Source: an uncultured Parabacteroides sp. (lineage in GTDB: Bacteria > Bacteroidota > Bacteroidia > Bacteroidales > Tannerellaceae). Taken from it: a stretch of DNA of 64,000 bases. The notes under the pieces were generated by a model. It ran no database searches and was not told where the DNA came from. It saw only the letters and a program-made list of their open reading frames with translations. The translations under genes and the position numbers were made by a program. Location of the stretch: positions 1 to 64,000 of the forward strand of contig CALUZV010000004.1 of the NCBI GenBank assembly GCA_944325345.1, given 5' to 3'. Shown piece after piece: positions 47,374-57,058 of this stretch; positions within the stretch are counted from its first letter, which is position 1; each line of letters starts with the position of its first letter.

Positions 47374-47429
47374 AAACCCGGGCACAACCGCATGCCGACC
47401 GGCAAGTCTTGCTGCGATGTGTCCGGGCT
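47374..47429 (-). terminator. tatC terminator
   Basis: On the minus strand GCCCGGACACA and TGTGCCCGGG arms with one mismatch are followed by TTTT. It is 20 bp after tatC and directly before rlmB. Confidence 0.65.
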
Positions 47430-47449
47430 TCTTGATTTCTATTTACAGG

Positions 47450-48313
47450 TTACTCTGCTTTTTCTGCCTCTTCTTCTTCGGCTTCGTCTTCATCCTCATC
47501 CTCTTTCGGTTCGGGGCGGACGAAGAATGCACTCAACTCATACAATCCGTAGAGCGGGAAGAAGACTACTCCCAACGTGAACGGATCGCTGCTCGGCGTG
47601 ATAAACGCTGCCGCGATGAGCAGTCCGACAATGGCATGTCTGCGATAGTTGTGGAAGAATCCGCGATGCAGGATACCTATCTTCGACAAGAGCCACGAAA
47701 CGAGCGGCATCTCGAAGACAACCCCCATGATGAATATCAACAGCAGGAAGTTGTCCATGTAGGAATCCAACGACACCTGCTCGATAATGTTGGCGCTCAA
47801 CTGGTAAGTCGCCAAGAAGCGGAGCGTCATCGGGAACACCACGAAATAGCCTACGGCACACCCTACGAAGAACATAATCGTCCCGAAGACGAACACCCAG
47901 CGGACATTTTTCTTCTCGTTCTCGTACAACGCCGGGCTGATGAACTTCCAGATTTCCCACATTAAATAAGGAAACGTCAGAACCAGCGCCAGCCAGAACG
48001 ATGTCGTCATGTGCGTGAAGAACTGCGACGCCAAGCGGATATTAAATATCTCGACATGGAAATTGTCGTTACAGAAGTCCGGCAGCACATCGACGTAGGG
48101 ACTGATGTCGCGTAGCCACTCATTCAGATGGCACAGCCAACGATAAAAGATAAAGTCGGACGAACAAGGCGCCAGGATGACTTGGTCAAACAACTGGCGC
48201 ATGAAGGCAAAACTGCCTATCGCAAAGATAAAGAGTGCTAAGATAGAACGAAACAGAGTCCAACGGAGTTCTTCCAGGTGGTCCCAGAAGGACATTTCAT
48301 CTTGTTGCTCCAT
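47450..48313 (-). CDS. tatC: Sec-independent protein translocase TatC
   Basis: A 287-aa inner-membrane protein with six spans. The N-terminal FWDHLEELRWTLFRSI is the TatC signature that binds the twin-arginine motif. Later FGTIMFFVGCAVGYFVVFP and a C-terminal Glu-rich tail are visible. A long periplasmic first loop (about residues 45-95) is typical of Bacteroidota. It forms an operon with tatA 12 bp upstream. No tatB is present, so this looks like a minimal TatAC system. Confidence 0.95.
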   Translation of the reverse strand: MEQQDEMSFWDHLEELRWTLFRSILALFIFAIGSFAFMRQLFDQVILAPCSSDFIFYRWLCHLNEWLRDISPYVDVLPDFCNDNFHVEIFNIRLASQFFTHMTTSFWLALVLTFPYLMWEIWKFISPALYENEKKNVRWVFVFGTIMFFVGCAVGYFVVFPMTLRFLATYQLSANIIEQVSLDSYMDNFLLLIFIMGVVFEMPLVSWLLSKIGILHRGFFHNYRRHAIVGLLIAAAFITPSSDPFTLGVVFFPLYGLYELSAFFVRPEPKEDEDEDEAEEEEAEKAE

Positions 48314-48325
48314 CCAGCCGTCCGT

Positions 48326-48535
48326 TTACTTTTTTGCTGTACTGGCTGCGTCGGTATCGTCGATCTTGATGTCGTCTTCGATGCCCTTCACTCCGTCTTT
48401 GAAATTCTTGACGCCCTTACCGATGCCGCGCATCAACTCCGGAATCTTCTTGCCACCGAAAAGCAGCAACACTACCAACGCGATGATTAGAATTTCACCT
48501 GTACCTAAATTCCCTAAAAACAATAATTCACTCAT
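48326..48535 (-). CDS. tatA: Sec-independent protein translocase TatA
   Basis: A 69-aa protein with one N-terminal span ([17 protein letters not shown]), the FGGKKIPEL hinge and an amphipathic helix [15 protein letters not shown] followed by a charged tail. It forms the pore or membrane-thinning oligomer of the Tat system. tatC follows directly. A likely cargo, TldD, is encoded 3.5 kb away. Confidence 0.95.
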   Translation of the reverse strand: MSELLFLGNLGTGEILIIALVVLLLFGGKKIPELMRGIGKGVKNFKDGVKGIEDDIKIDDTDAASTAKK

Positions 48536-48581
48536 GATTTACGTATTATTTATTCGTTAATATATCTTGATTAAACGGGGA

Positions 48582-48638
48582 CAAAGATACAATTTGAAAT
48601 GATTTTTCTCCCAATTATTCGGAAATTATTACCTTTGC
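48582..48638. promoter_or_regulatory. Divergent promoters: tatA (-) and fabD (+)
   Basis: TATCTTTG on the minus strand (48582-48589) serves tatA-tatC. TACCTTTGC on the plus strand (48630-48638) serves fabD, with 39 bp to its start codon. Confidence 0.65.
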
Positions 48639-48677
48639 GCCATCTTAAAAAAGTCAAATTAGAAAAGATTGAGAACA

Positions 48678-49559
48678 ATGAATGCTTATGTTTTTCCCGG
48701 TCAGGGTGCCCAATTCGTAGGTATGGGCAAAGATTTGTATGAGAACAATCCGCTTGCTAAAGAGCTATTTGAGAAGGCTAATGATATCCTTGGCTTCCGC
48801 ATCACCGACTTGATGTTCGCCGGTACGGACGAAGATTTGAAGCAGACGAAGGTTACGCAGCCCGCCGTCTTCCTCCACTCCGTCATCCTGGCAAAGACGC
48901 TGGGCGACGACTTCAAGCCCGACATGGTAGCCGGACACTCGCTAGGCGAATTTTCCGCCCTCGTCGCTGCCGGAGCCTTGTCGTTCGAGGATGGTTTGAG
49001 ACTGGTTTCACACCGCGCCATGGCAATGCAGAAGGCGTGCGAAATGACGCCCTCGACGATGGCTGCCGTCCTCGCCCTCCCCGACGCGAAGGTCGAAGAG
49101 CTTTGCGCCCAGGTTACGGACGAAGTCGTTGTCTGCGCGAACTATAATTGCCCGGGCCAGGTCGTTATCTCCGGCTCTGTTCCCGGTATCGACAAGGCTT
49201 GCGAACTGATGCTCGCCGCCGGTGCCAAACGCGCGCTGAAGCTGAAAGTCGGCGGTGCCTTCCACTCTCCGCTGATGGAACCCGCACGCGCAGAGTTGGC
49301 AGCAGCCATCGAAACGACAACATTCAGCAAGCCGGTTTGCCCCATCTATCAAAATGTTACGACGAAGGCGGAAACCGACCCAGAGACTATCAAGACGAAC
49401 CTCATCGCCCAGCTCACCTCGCCGGTACGTTGGACGCAGTCGGTACAGAATATGATTGCCGACGGCGCAACCCACTTCACCGAACTCGGACCGGGCACCG
49501 TGCTCCAGGGCTTGATTAAGAAAATCAGCAAAGAAGTAGAGGTCGAAGGAAGACAATAA
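48678..49559 (+). CDS. fabD: Malonyl-CoA:ACP transacylase
   Basis: A 293-aa acyltransferase starting MNAYVFPGQGAQFVGMG. The active Ser is in GHSLGEFSALVAAG, and the catalytic His in AFHSPLM. It loads malonyl groups onto acyl carrier protein for fatty-acid synthesis in the cytosol. ATG at 48678 is preferred to the TTG three codons upstream. The gene stands alone with its own promoter. Confidence 0.94.
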   Translation: MNAYVFPGQGAQFVGMGKDLYENNPLAKELFEKANDILGFRITDLMFAGTDEDLKQTKVTQPAVFLHSVILAKTLGDDFKPDMVAGHSLGEFSALVAAGALSFEDGLRLVSHRAMAMQKACEMTPSTMAAVLALPDAKVEELCAQVTDEVVVCANYNCPGQVVISGSVPGIDKACELMLAAGAKRALKLKVGGAFHSPLMEPARAELAAAIETTTFSKPVCPIYQNVTTKAETDPETIKTNLIAQLTSPVRWTQSVQNMIADGATHFTELGPGTVLQGLIKKISKEVEVEGRQ

Positions 49560-49641
49560 TTCAAGGTATAAGACATCGGGCCGACGGCGGGACTTCTCCG
49601 GCTGCCGGCCCGTTCTTTTCTGCCTCCGGAACAAAGATGGA

Positions 49642-49811
49642 GGAAAGTCGTGCATCTTCCTTCCCGACCGCGTCGGCAAAGCGGATGCGCGTGAATCTTC
49701 CTTCCCAGCCGCGCTGCGAAGCTGGATGCACGCGAATCTTCTTTCCCAGCCGCGCTGCGAAGCTGGATGCACGCGAATCTTCTTTCCCAGCCGCGCTGCG
49801 GAGCTGGATGC
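49642..49811. repeat. Array E: four to five 41-bp tandem repeats
   Basis: GGATGC or close variants start at 49642, 49683, 49724, 49765 and 49806, each 41 bp apart; copies three and four are nearly identical. Units carry CTTCTTTCCCAGCCGCGCTG and a CCAGC...GCTGG dyad. It lies between fabD and the DUF2007 gene, just before the latter's start. Confidence 0.9.
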
Positions 49812-49841
49812 AGACCTATACCTTCATATAAATAGAGAACG

Positions 49842-50228
49842 ATGGACAAGATGATTGAAATCGCCGAGTTCAGCTACCCGGCAGATGCGCAGACCCTGAT
49901 GGCACTCCTCCGCTCGGAAGGCATCGAATGCTACTTGCGCAACGAGCTGACTACGCAAATCATGGCGGGCTACGCCGACGTGGGCGGGGCGCGCCTCGAA
50001 ATCCTCGAGAAAGATTTGCCGCGCGCGCTGGAAATCATGCGCGAAGGGGGCTATCCGCTCCCGATGGACGCGGGCAAGGACTACGCGCGGAAGACGCGGA
50101 TACTGGACCGCTGGTTTCCGTTCCTGCGGGGGCAACGCCTCGAAGTGCGACTTCTGGTATGCTTCGCGGGCATCGCCGTCGTGCTGGCCCTGGCCATCTA
50201 TTTCATCTCCCTCATCATGTCAAATTAA
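49842..50228 (+). CDS. DUF2007-like membrane-anchored protein
   Basis: A 128-aa protein with an N-terminal domain of about 70 residues (IAEFSYPADAQTLMALLRSEGIECYLRNE) like DUF2007, a small PII-like fold sometimes called a putative signal-transducing protein. One C-terminal membrane span (about residues 103-124) follows. Its ligand and role are unknown. A 61-aa membrane protein gene follows after 15 bp. Confidence 0.75.
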   Translation: MDKMIEIAEFSYPADAQTLMALLRSEGIECYLRNELTTQIMAGYADVGGARLEILEKDLPRALEIMREGGYPLPMDAGKDYARKTRILDRWFPFLRGQRLEVRLLVCFAGIAVVLALAIYFISLIMSN

Positions 50229-50243
50229 AAACGAATCAGAATC

Positions 50244-50429
50244 ATGGCACGCCGAAAAATCACCAACAGCCAGGCCGTATGCCTCACGCTCCTGTGGGGA
50301 CTATTGTGTTATTACATAATCGCTAACGTCGAGAAGATTACGTTCGATATCGCGTTCGCCATCGTCGCGTCGGCAATCATCGTCTTCGTCCCGATTTATA
50401 AGAACATCCGGAACCGGCCGAAGGAATAA
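50244..50429 (+). CDS. Small two-span membrane protein
   Basis: A 61-aa protein with two hydrophobic stretches (about residues 10-26 and 34-52) and basic ends (MARRKITNSQ, NIRNRPKE). Function unknown. It probably shares a transcript with the DUF2007 gene. Confidence 0.6.
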   Translation: MARRKITNSQAVCLTLLWGLLCYYIIANVEKITFDIAFAIVASAIIVFVPIYKNIRNRPKE

Positions 50430-50497
50430 CACTTTGTAAGTTTATACGTCTAAAACTAACTAAATGCAATTTTTCCATCATTTTTTCTTTCAAAATA

Positions 50498-50529
50498 TTT
50501 GTTTCTTTTAAAAATTGACGTACCTTTGC
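50498..50529 (+). promoter_or_regulatory. gdhA promoter
   Basis: TTTG at 50498-50501 and TACCTTTGC at 50521-50529, 19 bp apart, form a textbook Bacteroidota promoter. The leader is about 60 nt. Confidence 0.75.
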
Positions 50530-50595
50530 CGCGTCGATCGATGAGAAACGAAAGAATTGAATTTAGGTTATAAAAAACATTAAGTAAAAATTAAA

Positions 50596-51930
50596 ATGAA
50601 GGCAACAGAAGTTTTAGACAATCTGAAAAGAAGATTCCCGAACGAGCCGGAATACCACCAGGCAGTGTCGGAAGTATTAGGTACAATCGAAGATGTATAT
50701 AACGAACATCCGGAATTTGAAAAAGCTAACTTAATCGAGCGTCTTTGTATTCCCGACCGTATTTTCTCGTTCCGCGTAACATGGATGGACGACAAAGGGC
50801 AAATCCAGACAAACATGGGCTACCGTATCCAGCACAACAATGCTATCGGCCCGTACAAAGGAGGTATCCGCTTCCACGCGTCCGTAAACCAATCTATTCT
50901 GAAGTTCCTTGCTTTCGAACAGACATTCAAGAACTCGCTGACGACTCTGCCGATGGGCGGCGGCAAAGGCGGTTCGGATTTCAACCCGCGCGGCAAATCG
51001 AACGCAGAAGTGATGCGTTTCTGCCAAGCATTCGTGATGGAATTGTGGCGCCATATCGGTCCGGACACAGACGTTCCAGCCGGTGATATCGGCGTAGGTG
51101 GCCGCGAAGTAGCTTATATGTACGGAATGTATAAGAAATTGGCTCGCGAAAATACGGGTACATTCACGGGGAAAGGTATTGAGTTCGGCGGTTCGCTGAT
51201 TCGCCCGGAAGCTACGGGTTATGGAAATGTTTACTTCCTGCTCCAGATGCTGAAGACTCGTGGCATTGATATTAAAGGGAAAGTCGTTACGGTATCCGGT
51301 TCGGGTAACGTGGCTCAATATACGGTAGAAAAGCTCATCCAGTTGGGCGCTAAGGTCGTTACCATGTCCGACTCAGACGGCTACATCTACGACCCGGACG
51401 GCATCGACCGCGAAAAACTCGACTACATCATGGAGTTGAAGAACCTCTATCGCGGACGTATCCGAGAATATGCCGAACAATATAATGTTAAATATGTACC
51501 GGGCGCACGTCCTTGGGGCGAAAAGTGCGACATCGCCATGCCGAGTGCAACACAGAACGAACTGAACGGCGACGACGCACGCACGCTGCTGGCCAACGGC
51601 TGTATCGCCGTGTCTGAAGGCGCCAACATGCCTTCTACACCGGAAGCTATCGAAGAATTCCTCAAGGCGAAGATTCTGTATGCCCCGGGTAAGGCTGCCA
51701 ACGCCGGCGGTGTATCCGTTTCCGGTCTGGAAATGACGCAGAACGCCCAGAAGCTGAGCTGGAGCGCAGAAGAAGTGGACCAGAAGCTGAAAGACATCAT
51801 GGCAAACATCCACGAGCAGTGCGTGAAGTACGGCAAGCAGGAAGATGGCTATGTGAACTACGTCAAAGGCGCGAACGTGGCTGGCTTCATGAAAGTAGCC
51901 AAGGCAATGATGGCGCAAGGTATCCTGTAA
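50596..51930 (+). CDS. gdhA: Glutamate dehydrogenase, NADP-type
   Basis: A 444-aa hexameric-type enzyme. The catalytic region is PYKGGIRFH and LPMGGGKGGSDFNPRGKS, with Lys in GGGKGG; the coenzyme fold has SGSGNVAQY. The start MKATEVLDNLKRRFPNEPEY and full length match bacterial NADP-specific GdhA, which assimilates ammonia into glutamate. The single gene has its own promoter and terminator. Confidence 0.95.
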   Translation: MKATEVLDNLKRRFPNEPEYHQAVSEVLGTIEDVYNEHPEFEKANLIERLCIPDRIFSFRVTWMDDKGQIQTNMGYRIQHNNAIGPYKGGIRFHASVNQSILKFLAFEQTFKNSLTTLPMGGGKGGSDFNPRGKSNAEVMRFCQAFVMELWRHIGPDTDVPAGDIGVGGREVAYMYGMYKKLARENTGTFTGKGIEFGGSLIRPEATGYGNVYFLLQMLKTRGIDIKGKVVTVSGSGNVAQYTVEKLIQLGAKVVTMSDSDGYIYDPDGIDREKLDYIMELKNLYRGRIREYAEQYNVKYVPGARPWGEKCDIAMPSATQNELNGDDARTLLANGCIAVSEGANMPSTPEAIEEFLKAKILYAPGKAANAGGVSVSGLEMTQNAQKLSWSAEEVDQKLKDIMANIHEQCVKYGKQEDGYVNYVKGANVAGFMKVAKAMMAQGIL

Positions 51931-51957
51931 AAGTATATTGATTTATTCCAGAATAGC

Positions 51958-51999
51958 AGAAGGGGCTGTTCCTACGCAGGTAGGGCAGCCTCTTTTTTT
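51958..51999 (+). terminator. gdhA terminator
   Basis: AGAAGGGGCTG and CAGCCTCTTTTTTT arms around a 17-nt loop, followed by a T-run. Confidence 0.85.
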
Positions 52000-52083
52000 C
52001 TTTTTTCACAAGATATTCCGCATCTTGCTGAACCAAAAGCCAAGCCGAAGTGTTTCCTCTATGAACTTTTTAAAGAGAAATAT

Positions 52084-53160
52084 ATGAAACTAAAAATTTT
52101 ATCCGTAATGGCAACCGCCATGTTCCTATTCACCCAATCCCCCACTCAGGCTTGCACCGGCATTTCTTTGACAGCCAAAGACGGAAGTCCCGTCCTTGCC
52201 CGCACCATCGAATGGGGAGGTAGCGAACTAAACAGCCAATATGTTGTTGTCCCGCGCAATTATCAGCAACAGATGTTTACGTCGAAAGGCGAAGGGATGT
52301 CCTTTACGACACGCTATGGCTATGTCGGCTTGGCCGTAGAACAAAAGGAATTCGTAGCTGAAGGGATAAACGAAGCCGGCCTTTCCGCTGGTCTCTTCTA
52401 CTTCCCCGGTTACGGGAAATATGAAGAATATGAGGCACAAAACAAAGACACCTCTATCTCCGATTTGCAATTGGTGTCATGGATGCTGGGGAATTTCTCC
52501 ACCGTTGACGAAGTAAAAGAAGCGATGAAAACGATTCATGTCGTGGCCATCGACCCACGTGCTTCGACCGTGCATTGGCGCATTGCCGACACATCAGGCC
52601 GGGAAGTAGTCCTCGAAATCATCAACGGAGAGCCACGATTCTACGAAAACCCGATAGGCGTCCTGACAAATTCTCCGGGATTTGAATGGCAACTGACCAA
52701 CTTGAACAATTACGTCAATCTTTTCCCAGGGAGTGCCAAAGTCAAGCAGATGGGGAAAGCAACTATCGCGCCATTCGGGGCAGGCAGCGGATTCTTGGGA
52801 ATGCCGGGCGATGTAACGCCGCCATCACGCTTTGTCCGCGCAGCATTCTACAAAGCATCAGCGCCACAATACGATTCGGCGCAGCAAACGGTGATGCAAT
52901 GTTTTCAAATACTGAACAACTTCGACATCCCTATCGGCATCGAATTTTCCTCCACGGAAACGCCGACCGATATCCCTAGTGCAACACAGTGGACTTCGGC
53001 AACAGATATCCGCAATCGGACAATTTATTACCGCACGATGTACAATAGTACGATCCGATGTATCGACTTGAAAGAAATTGATTTTGGCAAAGTTAAATAC
53101 CAAGCAATTCCTTTAGATCAGAGCAAAGAACAACCGGTCGAGAGAATCAAAATCCAATAA
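52084..53160 (+). CDS. Secreted choloylglycine hydrolase/penicillin acylase family enzyme
   Basis: A 358-aa Ntn-hydrolase of the linear amide C-N hydrolase family. The signal peptide should be cut right before Cys24 (TQA|CTGISL), exposing the nucleophile. Arg40 and Glu43 lie in ARTIEWGG; bile-salt hydrolases have Asp where Glu43 stands. Asn in VLTNSPGFEWQL and Arg in PPSRFVRAAF match other active-site positions. It acts in the periplasm or outside. Whether the substrate is a conjugated bile acid, penicillin V or an acyl amide cannot be decided from sequence. It is monocistronic; no clear promoter was found. Confidence 0.85.
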   Translation: MKLKILSVMATAMFLFTQSPTQACTGISLTAKDGSPVLARTIEWGGSELNSQYVVVPRNYQQQMFTSKGEGMSFTTRYGYVGLAVEQKEFVAEGINEAGLSAGLFYFPGYGKYEEYEAQNKDTSISDLQLVSWMLGNFSTVDEVKEAMKTIHVVAIDPRASTVHWRIADTSGREVVLEIINGEPRFYENPIGVLTNSPGFEWQLTNLNNYVNLFPGSAKVKQMGKATIAPFGAGSGFLGMPGDVTPPSRFVRAAFYKASAPQYDSAQQTVMQCFQILNNFDIPIGIEFSSTETPTDIPSATQWTSATDIRNRTIYYRTMYNSTIRCIDLKEIDFGKVKYQAIPLDQSKEQPVERIKIQ

Positions 53161-53187
53161 GCATTTCCCCTTATTGCGAATTTTCCC

Positions 53188-53196
53188 TACCTTTGC
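53188..53196 (+). promoter_or_regulatory. -7 element of AspT-type transporter
   Basis: TACCTTTGC, 44 bp before the start codon at 53241. Confidence 0.6.
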
Positions 53197-53240
53197 GGCC
53201 GATAAACATATATAATAATAGTAACAAACGTATTTAAAAC

Positions 53241-54920
53241 ATGAATTGGCTACAAGATTTGCTAATGAACCCCAACTCGATAGCCCACATCGTAGCGCTC
53301 TATGCGTTCGTAATTGCGGCGGGTGTCTTGCTGGGGAAAATTAAGATTTTCGGCATTTCGTTGGGCGTAACGTTTGTCTTGTTTGTCGGCATTGTGGCGG
53401 GACACTTCGGCTTTACGGGGAATCTAGCTATCTTGTCGTTCTTGCAAGACTTCGGACTGATTCTTTTCGTGTTCTGCATTGGCTTGCAGGTAGGACCTTC
53501 GTTCTTCTCTTCATTTAAGAAAGGAGGCGTAAGAATGAACTTGCTGGCAACCGGTGTAGTAGTGCTGAATATCGCGGTAGCGGTAGCACTCTACTACATC
53601 TTGCAGGGACGAGTTGAAATCCCGATGCTGGTCGGCATCCTTTGCGGGGCGGTAACAAACACGCCTGGTTTAGGTGCGGCCAACGAAGCGTTGCAGCAGC
53701 TCCACTACGCGGGGCCGGAAATTGCGATGGGCTATGCCTGTGCCTATCCGCTGGGTGTCATCGGTATCATCCTTTCCATGACTCTCATCCGCTACCTTTG
53801 CCGGGTGGATTTGCAAAAGGAAACCGAAGAAATCCAGAATGCGGAAGGAGCTAATCCCCACCTAAAGCCGTTCTTCCTCTCCCTCAAGGTACAAAACGAG
53901 GCGCTGAACGGTAAAACCATCCTTCAAGTACAGAACTTCCTCGCACGAGACTTTGTCTGTACGCGAATCTTCCAAGACGGACACATCAACACGCCGAATG
54001 CCAAGACGGTGCTCCATCTCGACGACAAGATGTTCATCGCTTGTGCCGAAGATGATGCCGAGGCTATTACAGCTTTCATCGGTCCGAAATTTGAAATGGA
54101 TTGGGAAATCGCAAATGCGAAGGATACCCCACTCGTATCGCGCCGCATCCTCGTAACACAGCCGAAGATAAACGGAAAAGCGCTTGGTTCCTTGCACTTC
54201 AGCAGTATGTACGGAGTAAACGTAACACGTGTGAACCGTTCGGGTATGGACTTGTTTGCTTCACGGCAATTACGTTTGCAGGTGGGCGACCGCGTGATGA
54301 TGGTCGGACCACAAGACTGCATTGAGCGGGCAGCAAACCTCTTAGGTAATGAGATGAAACGGCTTGACCATCCGAATATCGTAACTATCTTCGTAGGAAT
54401 CTTCTTCGGTATTCTCTTCGGAAGTCTTCCTATCGCTTTCCCTGGAATACCAACTCCCGTGAAGTTAGGTTTGGCTGGCGGACCGCTGATTGTATCCATC
54501 TTGATTGGACGCTTTGGGCATAAAGTGAAACTGGTAACTTACACAACAATGAGTGCCAACTTGATGCTCCGCGAGATTGGAATGGTTTTATTCCTCGCTA
54601 GCGTAGGTATTAAGGCAGGAGCAAACTTCGTACAGATGGTAGTAGGTGGCGATGGCTTGCTCTATGTAGGTATGGGTTTCCTGATCACGCTTATTCCACT
54701 ATTGATAATTGGATTGATAGGAAGGTTGCATTATAAAGTCAACTACTTCGTATTGATTGGTTTGATTGCAGGTAGCACAACTGACCCTCCTGCATTGGCA
54801 TACGCAAACCAAGTATCATCTACGGATGCTCCGGCCGTAGGTTATTCAACGGTCTATCCGCTGACAATGTTCCTCCGAATATTGACAGCACAATTACTTA
54901 TCCTGCTTATGTTTAACTAG
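53241..54920 (+). CDS. AspT/YidE-family transporter with TrkA-C domains
   Basis: A 559-aa membrane protein with two blocks of about five to six spans (residues 15-190 and 375-558) around two cytosolic TrkA-C-like domains (about 205-370, for example [26 protein letters not shown]). The blocks resemble each other ([16 protein letters not shown] and [16 protein letters not shown]), as in the aspartate:alanine exchanger and YidE/YbjL. The carried anion is unknown; dicarboxylates or amino acids are likely. Monocistronic. Confidence 0.85.
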   Translation: MNWLQDLLMNPNSIAHIVALYAFVIAAGVLLGKIKIFGISLGVTFVLFVGIVAGHFGFTGNLAILSFLQDFGLILFVFCIGLQVGPSFFSSFKKGGVRMNLLATGVVVLNIAVAVALYYILQGRVEIPMLVGILCGAVTNTPGLGAANEALQQLHYAGPEIAMGYACAYPLGVIGIILSMTLIRYLCRVDLQKETEEIQNAEGANPHLKPFFLSLKVQNEALNGKTILQVQNFLARDFVCTRIFQDGHINTPNAKTVLHLDDKMFIACAEDDAEAITAFIGPKFEMDWEIANAKDTPLVSRRILVTQPKINGKALGSLHFSSMYGVNVTRVNRSGMDLFASRQLRLQVGDRVMMVGPQDCIERAANLLGNEMKRLDHPNIVTIFVGIFFGILFGSLPIAFPGIPTPVKLGLAGGPLIVSILIGRFGHKVKLVTYTTMSANLMLREIGMVLFLASVGIKAGANFVQMVVGGDGLLYVGMGFLITLIPLLIIGLIGRLHYKVNYFVLIGLIAGSTTDPPALAYANQVSSTDAPAVGYSTVYPLTMFLRILTAQLLILLMFN

Positions 54921-54960
54921 CATAAGAGCTTAAAGGACTTTCCTAAGAAGGAATAAAATC

Positions 54961-54996
54961 AGCCAACTAATTTATTGTAGGTTAGTTGGCTTTTTT
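54961..54996 (+). terminator. Terminator after AspT-type gene
   Basis: AGCCAACTAA and TTAGTTGGCT form a perfect 10-bp stem followed by TTTTTT. Confidence 0.9.
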
Positions 54997-55058
54997 ATGT
55001 TTCAACGTTGAACAAGACAAAAAGAGAAAGTAATCCACCCAAAATAGTCGCTATATGA

Positions 55059-55091
55059 TTTGGTCAATCTACGTTGATGCCGTATATTTGC
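55059..55091 (+). promoter_or_regulatory. GH2 promoter
   Basis: TTTG at 55059-55062 and TATATTTGC at 55083-55091, 20 bp apart, 38 bp before the start codon at 55129. Confidence 0.7.
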
Positions 55092-55128
55092 ATACGAAAA
55101 CCTCAAAAAAATAAAATCAACGAATATC

Positions 55129-56937
55129 ATGAAGAAAATCTTTATGTTGTGTAGTGCGCTGCTGTGTTTATTTTCAGCGCAAGCCCAATGGCAGCCGGTA
55201 GGTGATAAAATCAAGACGGCATGGGCAGAGAAGGTCAATCCAGCACAAGTTCTTCCGGAGTATCCACGTCCTCAATTGGTTCGTAACGATTGGAGTAATC
55301 TGAACGGAGAATGGGAATATGCTATCCGTACCAAGGGAGGTGTTGAACCCACTACCTTTGACGGAAAGATCCTTGTACCCTTTGCCGTAGAATCTTCGCT
55401 ATCGGGTGTACAAAAGACTGTCGGCGCAGAAAATGAGCTGTGGTATCGTCGCACATTTAATGTTCCGTCTGCTTGGAAAGGCAAACATGTCATGCTAAAC
55501 TTTGGTGCAGTAGATTGGAGAGCGGACGTTTATGTAAACGACATCTTGATCGGTTCACATCAAGGTGGTTACACTCCTTTCTCTTTCGATATCACACCGT
55601 ATCTGACTGGGCAAAAAGACCAGAAATTGACAGTTTGTGTATGGGACCCGAGCGATAAAGGCTATCAACCACGTGGTAAGCAGACAAGTCAGCCCGAGGG
55701 TATCTGGTACACACCTGTAACAGGTATTTGGCAAACTGTATGGATGGAAGGCGTTGCGGCAAACCATATTACAGCAATCAAAGCTATTCCGGATATTGAC
55801 AATTCCGTATTGGGTGTAACTGTTTCGACCTCAAATGCGAGAGTTACAGATATCGTGGAAGTGCAACTTTTCGACGCAAACAAACAAGTAGTAGCCGAAG
55901 CTAAGGGTGTACAAGGCAAAGAAATCCGTCTTGCGGTAGAGAAACCACAATTATGGTCGCCCGAAAACCCATATTTATACGACATGAAAATAACTTTGCT
56001 GGGCAAGATAAAAGATGAAGTGAAATCATATACCGCCTTCCGCAAGATTTCCATGGAGAAAGATGCACAGGGAATCTATCGGATGTGTTTGAACAACAAA
56101 CCGCTCTTCCAATATGGCCCGCTGGATCAAGGTTGGTGGCCAGATGGTCTTTATACTGCACCAACAGACGAGGCTTTATTGTTTGATATCCAGAAAACCA
56201 AGGAATGGGGCTTTAATATGATTCGTAAACATGTGAAAGTCGAACCAGCGCGGTGGTATTATCACTGCGACCGCGAAGGCATGTTGGTTTGGCAAGATAT
56301 GCCGAGCGGCGATATGGGAAATGCATGGGAGCCACATGTATATAACGGAGGAACCGACAAGCAGCGTTCTCAAGCTTCCATCGACAATTTCTATCAGGAA
56401 TGGAAGGAAATCATGGACTTATGCATCTCTAACCCATCGGTAGTTGTATGGGTTCCTTTCAACGAAGCGTGGGGACAGTTTGATACAGAAGAAGTAACAG
56501 AATGGACTGAAAACTACGACCCGTCTCGTTTAGTAAATTCAGCAAGTGGTGGCAACTATCGTCCATGTGGTGATATACTCGATTTGCATAATTACCCAGC
56601 TCCTGAAATGTATCTCAATGACCCGCAGCGTATAAATGTTCTGGGTGAATACGGTGGAATTGGCTTACCTATCGAAGACCACTTGTGGTGGAACAAACGC
56701 AATTGGGGATATATTCAATTCAAGAACAGCGACGAAGTAACTGCAGAATATGTAAAATACGCCAACATCTTGAAAGATTTGGTTCGCCGAGGCTTCTCCG
56801 CTGCCGTCTATACGCAAACGACAGACGTTGAAGGCGAAGTAAATGGTTTGATGACATACGACCGCAAAGTTATCAAGATAAACGAAGCAGCCGTACGAAA
56901 GGTCAACCAAGAGGTTATTAAGGCAATGACGGAGTAA
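55129..56937 (+). CDS. Secreted GH2 glycosidase, beta-galactosidase-like
   Basis: A 602-aa protein with a signal peptide (about residues 1-19) and a compact GH2 layout: jelly-roll domain (WSNLNGEWEYAI), an Ig-like domain, and the catalytic barrel. The acid/base is Glu446 in PFNEAWGQ and the nucleophile Glu507 in LGEYGGIG. It is much shorter than the LacZ-type enzyme at 17.7-21 kb and lacks the small-chain domain. The substrate (beta-galactoside, glucuronide or other) cannot be read from sequence. Monocistronic, likely periplasmic. Confidence 0.87.
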   Translation: MKKIFMLCSALLCLFSAQAQWQPVGDKIKTAWAEKVNPAQVLPEYPRPQLVRNDWSNLNGEWEYAIRTKGGVEPTTFDGKILVPFAVESSLSGVQKTVGAENELWYRRTFNVPSAWKGKHVMLNFGAVDWRADVYVNDILIGSHQGGYTPFSFDITPYLTGQKDQKLTVCVWDPSDKGYQPRGKQTSQPEGIWYTPVTGIWQTVWMEGVAANHITAIKAIPDIDNSVLGVTVSTSNARVTDIVEVQLFDANKQVVAEAKGVQGKEIRLAVEKPQLWSPENPYLYDMKITLLGKIKDEVKSYTAFRKISMEKDAQGIYRMCLNNKPLFQYGPLDQGWWPDGLYTAPTDEALLFDIQKTKEWGFNMIRKHVKVEPARWYYHCDREGMLVWQDMPSGDMGNAWEPHVYNGGTDKQRSQASIDNFYQEWKEIMDLCISNPSVVVWVPFNEAWGQFDTEEVTEWTENYDPSRLVNSASGGNYRPCGDILDLHNYPAPEMYLNDPQRINVLGEYGGIGLPIEDHLWWNKRNWGYIQFKNSDEVTAEYVKYANILKDLVRRGFSAAVYTQTTDVEGEVNGLMTYDRKVIKINEAAVRKVNQEVIKAMTE

Positions 56938-56952
56938 GCTCCGTGTTATGAG

Positions 56953-57035
56953 GTTATGAGTTACGGGATATGGATGTGAGTTTATAATAATTCATAATTC
57001 ATAACCCATAACTCATAACTTATTCTTATATTTGC
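56953..57035 (+). promoter_or_regulatory. Inverted repeat and promoter of DUF4290-murA operon
   Basis: GTTATGAGTTACGGG (56953-56967) and CCCATAACTCATAAC (57005-57019) form a 15-bp stem with one mismatch, possibly the GH2 transcript end. TATATTTGC at 57027-57035 is the -7 element of the next operon. Confidence 0.6.
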
Positions 57036-57058
57036 GCGGCTAAAAATGTTTTAAACGA

